Assembly: GCA_023437225.1 (NCBI GenBank)
Contig: JAEZGS010000027.1
Span: forward strand, 124,001 to 188,000
Direction of reading: 5' to 3'
DNA: 64,000 bases
Source: Bacteroidota bacterium
Lineage (GTDB): Bacteria > Bacteroidota > Bacteroidia > Chitinophagales > Chitinophagaceae
In this document: in pieces, positions 25,031 to 33,203 of the stretch
How the letters are laid out: each line of letters opens with the position of its first letter
Position numbering within the stretch: the first letter of the stretch is position 1
The notes under the pieces: model-generated
Databases searched by the model: none
What the model was told of the DNA's origin: nothing
Seen by the model: only the letters and a program-made list of their open reading frames with translations
Made by a program: the position numbers and the translations under genes

Positions 25031-27748
25031 TTAATCGCGGATGATGTTGATGGTGCGTTTTCGCTGCCTCACCTCAAAGTCTATCGTAAGCATTGTATTA
25101 TTCACAAGGTCTGCCGTCCGGATGGATTCGGCTGGCCGGAATTGTTCATCAAATGCTGCCGCATTCACACTTATAAGGTAATTACCCGCCGGAAGATTGA
25201 AGTAATATTCACCCTGATGATTGGTCAGGGTATGGTGCAGTTCGCCCTTTTCTCCTGTAGCAGTCATTCGGATCCCATCCAGTTGCGGCACAATGCTGCT
25301 GTTCTCATCGAGGGTGGTGAGGATCTTTCCACTGATCACGCGTGCGGGTGCAAACGCGATGTAAGTGGTACCCTTTTTCCCAATTTGCAGTTGCTGCTTG
25401 TTTCCGGCAACAGGCATCCATCCGCGTAATTGCTGAATGTGACCGAAGTCCACGATGATTTTCCCATTACCTACCTGTTGTATCTGGACCTGCCCTTTCG
25501 AATTCGTCTCCACCCATTCGCCCTGGACACTTATGCGTGCGTGAGGAATAGTTTGTTCACCTTCATCAAAGCTTCTGTTATTGTTTTTGTCGAGATACAA
25601 AACCAGTGAGGTATTGTGCGATTGTTTATTTGGAACGATAGGAACACGTAATTGTTTTCGCACAGATATATTGAACATTGCAGGTATCCTGCCTGCGAAA
25701 TCGTGTTGTACATTTACTGAAACAGCCAGGGATGCTTTTGAAATTTCGTATTGCATACTGTGGAATGCCTGGAATAGCTGCGCTTCTGTTAACATACCAT
25801 CATACAGGTAATTCAATTGCGCCCTGTAGGTAACTCCAGGCTTTTTTAAAGTAATATCTGCATAAGGCGATACCTGGATGCGCCTTAACTTTTGCCCGTC
25901 CTGTAAGAATTTCTTCACTTCATAATAATAAAAAGGTCCTTCGTCCCAACGCGCATGTATACCGAAATTCGAATATTGCACATTCATGAAGTGATTGTGA
26001 ATAAACAACGATGCGGCGCCGCCGGTGTACATTTTACCCGCATTCGAATACCATGATACCAACCAGCGATCTGATGGACGCCAGTTAACATTAACAGCCA
26101 GTTTATGCATGTCAATGCTCTTGTCGTGCATGCTGTCTTGCAGTTGTTGCAATAACGAAGGAGACAGGATCAGCGAAAATTTCTTTCGTTGTAAAGCGAA
26201 CCGCCATCCATATTCGCGGTTATCAACACTTAATAATTCGTTTATCAGTGAATCACTGAATTGATGAATGGTTCGTTTATTTGTTTCAACATAAGGACCG
26301 GTACTCCATGAATTCAACTTCAATCTTAATTCATGTTCCTGGTATTGATAACCTTTGTTGATGCCAGGAAAATTTTTCGGATATAGTGTTGCTGCGGATC
26401 GTATCAACCATCTTCGTGTGTTCAACTGGTAGTTGTAGCCGGTATGCAATCCACCTGTAGTTGTATCCAACTTTCTGTTCTTGAAAGATTCGGCTCCATA
26501 CCCGGCATGTATTTGCAAATGGGATTGGTCATTGATGCTGTAATCAAATGTTGAAATATGCAGATAGCTGTTGGTTTCCTGTGGCCTGTTAAACAATGCA
26601 ACTGTATTTCCTTTCCAGCTGATCTTTTTTGACAACCGTATCTGTTGCCTTGCATCCAGGTATGTGCGGTCATTGAATCTGCCGCGTAATGCTGTAAGCT
26701 GGTATTTTGACCCATCATTGTCAACATTCACCCGCAACCCGTTTCCATCAATGAGAAAGTGATTGAAATCCAAAATCGTTCCCCCCGTGATTGTCTTGTT
26801 GGCGTGGCGATATTGAATGGTGGATTGATAGGTGTTCGTTGAGAAGTTGTCATAGAAATTGTTAGACCGAAACAATACACTGAGCTGGTCTTTATTACCG
26901 AGCTGAATGGTTCCTTGTGCTCCAAGGCTGATAAACGGCTGTGCACTTCCTGCATTCATCAGTTGTGCTTCCAGAGTTAAAGGCATACCATGCCAGCTGT
27001 TGGCGTCACCGGTAAATACAGAGCCTATTCGCGTGATGATTTGTCGAACCATTCGTTGCTCCCCATTTTCCTGTTGAATGAAAATTAAGATTTCAGCCGA
27101 TCGAATTCTCAACGAGTTGAAAGCGGTGATATCAACGGGAATGTTGATGATGTTTGTTTCGCCGCTATTGAGTGTAAGTGGTTTCAATTCATCGGCAACG
27201 ATTCCATTGACAGAACTTTGCAGTTTAAATGTGAATTTGCCTGGGGTATTGCCAGTATTGTTGATGCGCAGTTGAAATGATTGTTCCGCTGTATTGCCGG
27301 CTATAACAAGATTCGGTTGAAGCAATGTTACTTTCCAATTCGTAGAAAGCTTTGGTTGTACGTAGAACGAACGAATGCTGCTGTAATTTGAAGCGCTTAA
27401 CGTTAACTGGTTTCGTATTGCCTGCCAATTCAGTTCCTGCGGTTCAGCGTATGAAAAACGAAATGGAATTGTCCTTGTTTCGTTGGCTTGTAATTGAAGC
27501 AAGTGCTGTCTGGATCCCAGTATGTTCATCTTATTATCGATGTCGATATCCAGTTTGATTTGTTGGACCTGTGTTGTACGATTGTGCAGTCGGATAGTAT
27601 TGAACTGAAAGTTGTTGCCATCTGTAATCACTGAATCTTTAAGAAACTGAATTTCTATTGGAACCAGGTTCTCTTGTCCATCTGCATGAAAGATCGAAGA
27701 GATGAGTACAACAAAAGCCAGAAGCAGGTATGATATTGGGTTGTTCAA
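25031..27748 (-). CDS. Usher-like large outer-membrane protein of a chaperone-usher-type locus
   Basis: A 905-residue exported protein (signal peptide ending near HADGQ). Visible order: two Ig-like domains (about residues 25-235); a long strand-rich part with many Tyr/Trp/Asn turns (about 245-690) that looks like a large beta-barrel; a small domain with the Ca-binding-like segment LDKNNNRSFDEGEQTIPHA (about 730); and a C-terminal carboxypeptidase-regulatory-like fold (GKILTTLDENSSI... NHQGEYYFNLPAGNY, about 800-880). Size, barrel and C-terminal Ig-like domains recall FimD/CfaC-type ushers. The neighbours are pilin-like subunits and a PapD-like chaperone. By family logic it would export and assemble the subunits. 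I see no clear FimD N-terminal domain, so the usher call is inference from architecture and context. Confidence 0.55.
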   Translation of the reverse strand: MNNPISYLLLAFVVLISSIFHADGQENLVPIEIQFLKDSVITDGNNFQFNTIRLHNRTTQVQQIKLDIDIDNKMNILGSRQHLLQLQANETRTIPFRFSYAEPQELNWQAIRNQLTLSASNYSSIRSFYVQPKLSTNWKVTLLQPNLVIAGNTAEQSFQLRINNTGNTPGKFTFKLQSSVNGIVADELKPLTLNSGETNIINIPVDITAFNSLRIRSAEILIFIQQENGEQRMVRQIITRIGSVFTGDANSWHGMPLTLEAQLMNAGSAQPFISLGAQGTIQLGNKDQLSVLFRSNNFYDNFSTNTYQSTIQYRHANKTITGGTILDFNHFLIDGNGLRVNVDNDGSKYQLTALRGRFNDRTYLDARQQIRLSKKISWKGNTVALFNRPQETNSYLHISTFDYSINDQSHLQIHAGYGAESFKNRKLDTTTGGLHTGYNYQLNTRRWLIRSAATLYPKNFPGINKGYQYQEHELRLKLNSWSTGPYVETNKRTIHQFSDSLINELLSVDNREYGWRFALQRKKFSLILSPSLLQQLQDSMHDKSIDMHKLAVNVNWRPSDRWLVSWYSNAGKMYTGGAASLFIHNHFMNVQYSNFGIHARWDEGPFYYYEVKKFLQDGQKLRRIQVSPYADITLKKPGVTYRAQLNYLYDGMLTEAQLFQAFHSMQYEISKASLAVSVNVQHDFAGRIPAMFNISVRKQLRVPIVPNKQSHNTSLVLYLDKNNNRSFDEGEQTIPHARISVQGEWVETNSKGQVQIQQVGNGKIIVDFGHIQQLRGWMPVAGNKQQLQIGKKGTTYIAFAPARVISGKILTTLDENSSIVPQLDGIRMTATGEKGELHHTLTNHQGEYYFNLPAGNYLISVNAAAFDEQFRPAESIRTADLVNNTMLTIDFEVRQRKRTINIIRD

Positions 27749-27870
27749 TGGATTGACTGGATCAAAAATAACGCGCGGAATAAACGATGAGTGTCTCCTC
27801 TATAACCCGAAAGAGCCCCGTAAAGAGGCTCCCTTATTGAAGGTCAGTATTATTATGTAGGTCAGTTTGA

Positions 27871-28350
27871 TTATTGTTGAGTTGCTGTGTACACTACGCT
27901 CAATGTATAGGTACCTGCATCATAAGAATAAAGAGGGTTTGCATTGTAGTCAACTGTGAAGTCGCTGTTTCCTCTTGCTCCTGCTGCAAAACTTGCTGCA
28001 CTTGTAGAAAGTTGAGTGAAGGTAGTACCACCATTCAAACGAACACCCAAAACACTTGAAGGCATTGGTGTTGCGGTGGTTGCATTGAAGTTAGCAGTTG
28101 CTGCGCTTACGGTTACATTCCATGGACGGTTTGATTTTACATTGAATGTAGAAGCACTTGTATTTGTTATACCATCACGGTATTGATCAGTTGTGTTGAA
28201 AGTGAAACTTGTTCCACTAGCTGTTCCAACAGTTATAGCGATAGAGTTTTGAAGTGTAAGTGTAACGGTTTGTGATGCTGTAGATGATGACTGTGCATTA
28301 ACAGAGGCTGCAGCGATAACGAGGGCAAGGATTGCGATAACTTTTTTCAT
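27871..28350 (-). CDS. Small exported subunit, pilin-like (major subunit candidate)
   Basis: 159 residues from the ATG at 28350; an upstream in-frame start at 28407 would bury the signal peptide. MKKVIAILALVIAAASVNAQ is a clean signal peptide. The mature part is rich in Thr/Ser/Ala/Asn and strand-like (TVTLTLQNSIAITV). It ends GTYTLSVVYTATQQ, matching the end of the two other subunits in the locus. The look is that of spore-coat-U/DUF4402-type Ig-like pilins, whose C-terminal strands carry a similar GTYxxxVxVT pattern. It is separated from the usher-like gene by 122 bases containing a small GC-rich hairpin, which fits stronger expression of this subunit than of the usher. Confidence 0.65.
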   Translation of the reverse strand: MKKVIAILALVIAAASVNAQSSSTASQTVTLTLQNSIAITVGTASGTSFTFNTTDQYRDGITNTSASTFNVKSNRPWNVTVSAATANFNATTATPMPSSVLGVRLNGGTTFTQLSTSAASFAAGARGNSDFTVDYNANPLYSYDAGTYTLSVVYTATQQ

Positions 28351-28550
28351 GATGTTTTTCTTAAGTATTGATTTTTGTTTTTCTTCGATACTGGATTGAT
28401 GCATCATGATAGTCTAACTCTATGCCAATCTAAAGAGATGCTGATAATCAGTCGTTTGATATTGTTGGCACACATCTTTTCATCCCGCTAAAGGAAATTC
28501 ATTCTCAAATTTGGAAACGGGTAAACTCTGTTCAGTTAAATGGCGCTCTT

Positions 28551-28862
28551 TTAAATGGCGCTCTTTGTTACTACGAATGCGTCAACATCTTCAGCAGGAA
28601 CATCTTCTTTAACGCGGAAATAGGTAGTCGTTTCATCATCTGCCATAATAAGATCTTCCTTAACACGCATGTTTAGTTTGATCTTTTCATCTGCTTTGGC
28701 AACTGTACTGTCCGCAAGAATTTTTTTAGCCTCTTTAAATTCGAGGATCGTAGACTTTTGAATATGAATGGTAATTCGCTGTATGGTGCTGTGGGACTGT
28801 ATTTGAGCTGATGCTGCAAAACTGCAGAAAGAGAGAATTAATATAGTAACTAAGTTTTTCAT
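28551..28862 (-). CDS. Small exported protein of the usher-like locus, unknown
   Basis: 103 residues with a signal peptide (MKNLVTILILSFCSFAASAQ). The mature 83 residues are charged, rich in Lys, Glu and Asp, and lack the C-terminal motif of the pilin-like neighbours. Its position between two subunit genes suggests an accessory role, for example an anchor or assembly factor. No family recognised. A 15-base tandem duplication (28536-28565) sits at its stop codon. Confidence 0.6.
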   Translation of the reverse strand: MKNLVTILILSFCSFAASAQIQSHSTIQRITIHIQKSTILEFKEAKKILADSTVAKADEKIKLNMRVKEDLIMADDETTTYFRVKEDVPAEDVDAFVVTKSAI

Positions 28863-28968
28863 GGGGCTTTCAGCACTTATCGGAATTAGGTAGTAACTAC
28901 TAGTGAAAGTAGGTGAACTTTAGATAAGTGCCAAAAATAAGGGACGCTTACTAGAGAAAAATTAACCC

Positions 28969-29463
28969 TTACTGAGAAGTAAGTGTATATATTAAACTGG
29001 TTGTGTAGATACCCGGGCCATAACTATAGCCTGGATTGGCTTTGAGCCCTAATTGAAGTGTGTTGCCGCTTGCATCAAAATTGCCGCGTCCTCCCAACGC
29101 AATTTGCTGGTTAGTGGACGAAAGAGTTACTTGTCCCGATGGTGTCACAACGCTCAAAACACCTACGGGCATATTTGACGAGGCGTAGATTCCCGAAGCG
29201 GTAAAAAAAGAAGAAGTTGCCCGTACCGATAGTATCCAGCTTTGATTGGTCTTCACCCTGATGGTGGAAAGATTATTATTGGATATACCTGAATTGATAT
29301 TTGTACCATCGATGGTAACATTCGATCCCGCATTTGGAATAACAGAAAGTTCCATAACAGAAGCAACGCTCAGTGACCCATTCATTACACCATGAAAGCT
29401 TTGCGTTCTTCCCGTAAGGAAAGATCCAAAGAATGCGATTAATATGACCAGGGTTTTCTTCAT
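28969..29463 (-). CDS. Small exported subunit, pilin-like (second)
   Basis: 164 residues with a signal peptide (MKKTLVILIAFFGSFLTGRTQ). The mature part is Asn/Ser/Thr-rich and strand-like. It shares with the 27871 subunit the layout 'substitution by a conserved Lys-Thr-Asn/Ser-Asn-Arg ... W' (KTNQSWILSV against KSNRPWNVTV), the GGRGNFD/GARGNSD segment and the end GIYTTSLIYTLTSQ. Its start overlaps the stop of the next subunit gene upstream by 4 bases (ATGA), so the two are coupled. Confidence 0.65.
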   Translation of the reverse strand: MKKTLVILIAFFGSFLTGRTQSFHGVMNGSLSVASVMELSVIPNAGSNVTIDGTNINSGISNNNLSTIRVKTNQSWILSVRATSSFFTASGIYASSNMPVGVLSVVTPSGQVTLSSTNQQIALGGRGNFDASGNTLQLGLKANPGYSYGPGIYTTSLIYTLTSQ

Positions 29464-29927
29464 GGCTGGGTCATGGTAAATAACACGGTAAAATTGTAGT
29501 TGCCGGGTGGGTAAGTGTATCCTAACGGCTCGAGTACCAAATTATACCTGTAATAATAATTTCCACCCCCACCTGTACCGGATTGTATCAATTGGTCAAC
29601 GGAACTTAGATTGATCTTATTGTAATTTGAACCTGCCGGGGCCGAATTGCATTGGACGGCAAGAAGCGAAGGATTCAGGTTGACTCCTGTACTGCTCATT
29701 GAATTTTGAACACGGCAATAGATAGAATAGTTGACGCGCGAACGAATGGTATAACTGAAAGCATTGGGAATTGTTTGCGCCGTTTCAAGTGAACTTGTAC
29801 TATTCAGTGTAAAGTTGGCGTTTACAACCTGCAACTGGATCTGGTTCTGATTATTTTGAGCATGCACTGCTGAAATAAAGAGAAGAAATAACACAGTAAG
29901 GAGAGGATATTTGATTGAACTTCGCAG
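29460..29927 (-). CDS. Small exported subunit, pilin-like (third; start uncertain)
   Basis: The frame is open to an ATG at 30035, but that would overlap the divergent chaperone gene and give a signal peptide starting only 40 residues in. A CTG at 29927 gives a normal signal peptide (LRSSIKYPLLTVLFLLFISAVHAQ region), so I place the start there with low certainty. The mature part (NQIQLQVVNANFTLN ... GNYNFTVLFTMTQP) has two Cys absent from the other subunits and the same final motif. A terminal or adhesive subunit is possible. Together with the next gene it forms the promoter-proximal end of the operon. Confidence 0.55.
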   Translation of the reverse strand: MRSSIKYPLLTVLFLLFISAVHAQNNQNQIQLQVVNANFTLNSTSSLETAQTIPNAFSYTIRSRVNYSIYCRVQNSMSSTGVNLNPSLLAVQCNSAPAGSNYNKINLSSVDQLIQSGTGGGGNYYYRYNLVLEPLGYTYPPGNYNFTVLFTMTQP

Positions 29928-29989
29928 GCTGTCGGATTTATTAGTCTGAAAATTTGCGGTGAAGTTACAACTGAACAACAAAATCTGAT

Positions 29990-30790
29990 ATGATGAAAAT
30001 ACCATTCCTGATAATAATTTCCTGTTTATTATCAATTGCCGGCCTGGCGCAATCAGTAGCCATCCAGCCGTCGATTCTTGATTTCAGGCTTGCACAGGGT
30101 GGCCGCGAAACCCAGGTTATCCGGATAACCAATCTCTCCGACAAAAAACTTTCATTTGAAGCATACCTGGCGGATTGGCTGCGGGACAGCACTGGTTCGC
30201 ATCAATACTTTCGGCCCGATACGCTTAAAAGGTCCTGCGCAAAATGGGTGTCCCTCGACAAAACCTTCATCGAGGTTGCTCCCAATTCCACACAGGAATT
30301 ATTGGTCAGTCTGCAGGGACCTGCCGGCGCAGCGGCTTTTAACGAAATGAAATGGGCGATGCTTTTTCTTCAAAGCGCCTCGGAACGTGATAGCGCAGAC
30401 AGGCGAAATAGTTCTGTTAGCACACAGGTGAAGGAACTTTTGCGTGTTGGCATCCATATTTATCAAACTCCACCTCTCGCTAATAAACCTGCAGCCAAAG
30501 CGATAGCATTGAAGCCGGTAGAGGGTGAGAAAAGAACCTATGAGTTTCAGATGCGAAATACCGGCGCTGCAATGTTGCAATGCAAGGCTCGGCTGGAGCT
30601 GACAAATATCGAAACGGGTAAAGAGTTGAAACTATCAAATATCGAATTCCCAGTGTTTCCTGAGGGCTCGCGAAAAGTAAGATTCATAGTTCCTGCTGAA
30701 TTGCCTTCGGGCAAATATGCCGCACTTGCGATACTTGATATTGGCGAAGACTATCCTCTCGAAGCCATTGAAAAGAATATTGAGTTGTGA
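29990..30790 (+). CDS. PapD-like periplasmic fimbrial chaperone
   Basis: 266 residues with a signal peptide ending AGLAQ. Two Ig-like domains are visible. The first is strand-rich with the chaperone pattern IQPSILDFRLAQGGRETQ, then VIRITNLSD, then SLDKTFIEVAPNSTQELLVSL. The second begins near LRVGIHIYQTPP and ends with GKYAALAILDIG. In PapD/FimC-family proteins the first domain donates a strand to the subunit. The gene is divergent from the subunit operon and shares its short promoter region, the usual sign of a shared locus. Alternative: a stand-alone Ig-like periplasmic protein with no subunit-binding role. Confidence 0.6.
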   Translation: MMKIPFLIIISCLLSIAGLAQSVAIQPSILDFRLAQGGRETQVIRITNLSDKKLSFEAYLADWLRDSTGSHQYFRPDTLKRSCAKWVSLDKTFIEVAPNSTQELLVSLQGPAGAAAFNEMKWAMLFLQSASERDSADRRNSSVSTQVKELLRVGIHIYQTPPLANKPAAKAIALKPVEGEKRTYEFQMRNTGAAMLQCKARLELTNIETGKELKLSNIEFPVFPEGSRKVRFIVPAELPSGKYAALAILDIGEDYPLEAIEKNIEL

Positions 30791-30855
30791 TTGGTCTCCC
30801 ATAGTGGGACTTCCCTCATAAGATTTCAGTAAATTGATACGCAAAATCATCCAAT

Positions 30856-33171
30856 ATGCACAAGCGTTCAATCAGTTTACTGGTAATATTTATGATGGGC
30901 ATTGGTTTGACATTCGCTCAAACGACAAAGAAAAATACATCTTCATCTAAACCTGCTGCCTCTTCTTCACAGGACGCAAAGATGAATGCATTTGTTTCGA
31001 AACTGATGAAGCAAATGACGTTGGAAGAAAAGATTGGACAATTGAATCTTCCATCTATTGGATTTGATGTAACCGGTCCGATAGTTAGCCAGGGTGTGGA
31101 AGAAAAGATTCAGAAAGGACAGGTTGGTGGGGTGTTCAATACTTTTACACCAGTTGCTGTTCGCAAGTTACAGGAGATGGCAGTGAATAATACGCGTCTA
31201 AAGATCCCGCTTCTGTTTGGGTATGACGTGATACACGGACATCGCACCATCTTTCCCATACCCCTCGGTTTGTCTTCAACATGGGATACCGTTTTAATTG
31301 AACAAACTGCACGTGCCGCCGCGGAAGAAGCTAGTGCAGACGGATTGAACTGGGTATTTTCCCCAATGGTTGACATCGCCCGCGATCCGCGGTGGGGGCG
31401 GGTTAGCGAGGGTGCCGGTGAAGATCCATACCTTGGATCTGCGATTGCGCGTTCTATGATTCGAGGTTACCAGGGCAACGATCTTTCAAAAGATAACACA
31501 GTGCTTGCATGCGTGAAACACTTTGCTTTGTATGGTGCAGGTGAAGCCGGACGTGATTACAACACGGTAGATATGAGTCGCCTTCGCATGTACAACGAAT
31601 ACTTTCCACCGTATAAGGCCGCCATTGATGCGGGTGTTGCAACAGTTATGAGTTCATTCAACGAAATTGACGGTGTTCCTGCTTCTGCGAACAAATGGTT
31701 GATGAATGACCTGCTGAGAAAGCAATGGGGTTTCAAGGGTCTGGTAGTTTCAGATTATACGGCCATCAACGAAATGATTGCGCACGGCATTGGCGATGGA
31801 AAAGAAGTCGCGCGTCGCGCGATACTTGCATCAACAGAGATGGATATGGTGGGGGAGTTGTATATCACACATCTTCCGGCACTTGTGAAAGAGGACAAAG
31901 TTCCGATGTCTGCAATTGATAATGCATGCCGATTGATACTTGAAGCCAAATATAAATTGGGATTGTTTGATGATCCATATAGATATGTGAACGAGCAACG
32001 CAATCGTGCAGAGATCATGAATGATGAGAAGATCGCGTTAGCAAAAGACGCAGCCATTAAGAGCTTTGTATTACTGAAGAATGAAAACAAAACATTGCCG
32101 TTGGCGCGTGACAGGAAGATTGCATTCATTGGACCTCTTGTCAAAAATAAACGCGACCTTATTGGTAACTGGAGCGGAGCAGGCGATTGGAACAAAGCGG
32201 TAAGTATCTGGGAAGCATTGCTTCAGAAATATGCCGGCAGCAATTTCTTATATGCTTTAGGTGCAAACCTTTCGGACGATACGGCACTGATTGCGAAGTT
32301 AAATCCCCATGGCGCCATGATTCAGCCCGATGCAAAAACACCGCAACAATTGATCGATGAAGCGGTCAACGTTGCAAACGGCGCTGATGTAGTTGTGGCA
32401 GTTCTTGGCGAGCCTTATGGTATGAGTGGTGAAGCAGCGAGCCGCGCTGACATTGGACTTCTTCCAAATCAACTTGAGTTACTCAAAGCTTTGAAGAAAA
32501 CCGGTAAGCCGATCGTATTGGTGTTGATGAACGGAAGGCCGCTCACATTAAGTTGGGAAAACCAAAATATGGCTTCCATATTAGAGACATGGTATGCAGG
32601 CACGATGGCGGGACCTGCGATAGTGGATGTGCTTTTTGGCGATGCTCAGCCACAGGGTAAGTTATCGATGACATTTCCCCGAACTGTTGGCCAGGTACCC
32701 ATCTATTACAATCATAAAAATACGGGTCGTCCCCTCGATCCAAACCAGAAATATACTACCAAGTACCTGGACGTTCCAAATACTCCCCTATATCCATTCG
32801 GACATGGACTTACTTATACGCAGTTTGACTATGGCGATGTGAGCTTGTCGGCAAATACACTGAGTAAGGGACAGGCAGTTACAGCAACAGTCACTGTAAC
32901 AAATTCGGGCGATCGCGAAGGAACAGAAACCGTTCAGTTATACATTCGCGATGTAGTTGGTAGTATCACGCGACCGGTGAAAGAATTGAAAGGGTTGCAG
33001 AAAGTTACGCTGAAGGCAGGTGAATCGAAAGAGATAAGTTTTCGCATAAGTGAAGATATGTTGCGATTCTATAACAGTGAACTGAAGTATGTTTCAGAAC
33101 CGGGTGAGTTTAAAGTATTTATTGGTGGCGATAGCGAAAACGTAAAAGAAGCGACTTTCACACTCAAATAA
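30856..33171 (+). CDS. bglX: GH3 beta-glucosidase
   Basis: A 771-residue exported enzyme (signal peptide ending LTFAQ) that releases glucose from beta-glucosides in the periplasm. Domain order is TIM-barrel with KHFALYG and the nucleophile Asp at residue 300 (GLVVSDYTA), then the alpha/beta sandwich (VVVAVLGEPYGMSGEAASR), then a fibronectin-III-like C-terminal domain (GTETVQLYIRDVVGS). It is close to the BglX type. A GH3 of this type from Bacteroides is known to act on beta-1,2-linked glucooligosaccharides, which would fit the GH144 genes 10-20 kb away. It heads a run of four exported enzymes on the same strand. Confidence 0.93.
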   Translation: MHKRSISLLVIFMMGIGLTFAQTTKKNTSSSKPAASSSQDAKMNAFVSKLMKQMTLEEKIGQLNLPSIGFDVTGPIVSQGVEEKIQKGQVGGVFNTFTPVAVRKLQEMAVNNTRLKIPLLFGYDVIHGHRTIFPIPLGLSSTWDTVLIEQTARAAAEEASADGLNWVFSPMVDIARDPRWGRVSEGAGEDPYLGSAIARSMIRGYQGNDLSKDNTVLACVKHFALYGAGEAGRDYNTVDMSRLRMYNEYFPPYKAAIDAGVATVMSSFNEIDGVPASANKWLMNDLLRKQWGFKGLVVSDYTAINEMIAHGIGDGKEVARRAILASTEMDMVGELYITHLPALVKEDKVPMSAIDNACRLILEAKYKLGLFDDPYRYVNEQRNRAEIMNDEKIALAKDAAIKSFVLLKNENKTLPLARDRKIAFIGPLVKNKRDLIGNWSGAGDWNKAVSIWEALLQKYAGSNFLYALGANLSDDTALIAKLNPHGAMIQPDAKTPQQLIDEAVNVANGADVVVAVLGEPYGMSGEAASRADIGLLPNQLELLKALKKTGKPIVLVLMNGRPLTLSWENQNMASILETWYAGTMAGPAIVDVLFGDAQPQGKLSMTFPRTVGQVPIYYNHKNTGRPLDPNQKYTTKYLDVPNTPLYPFGHGLTYTQFDYGDVSLSANTLSKGQAVTATVTVTNSGDREGTETVQLYIRDVVGSITRPVKELKGLQKVTLKAGESKEISFRISEDMLRFYNSELKYVSEPGEFKVFIGGDSENVKEATFTLK

Positions 33172-33203
33172 GGGATTAGCTTATCAGAATAAATCAATGA
33201 ATC

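Noticed and set aside
27763..27770. TATTTTTG box on the reverse strand close to the usher-like start
   Set aside because: No TTTG element at the right distance and only 15 bases from the start codon, so not a convincing promoter.
27785..27850. Hairpin GAGCC/GGCTC between the pilin-like gene and the usher-like gene
   Set aside because: The stem is only 5 bp and the T-run is short and broken; possible attenuator, but too weak to list as a terminator.
29927..30035. Upstream ATG starts for the third pilin-like gene
   Set aside because: They overlap the divergent chaperone gene and bury the signal peptide 40 residues into the protein; a later non-ATG start is more plausible.
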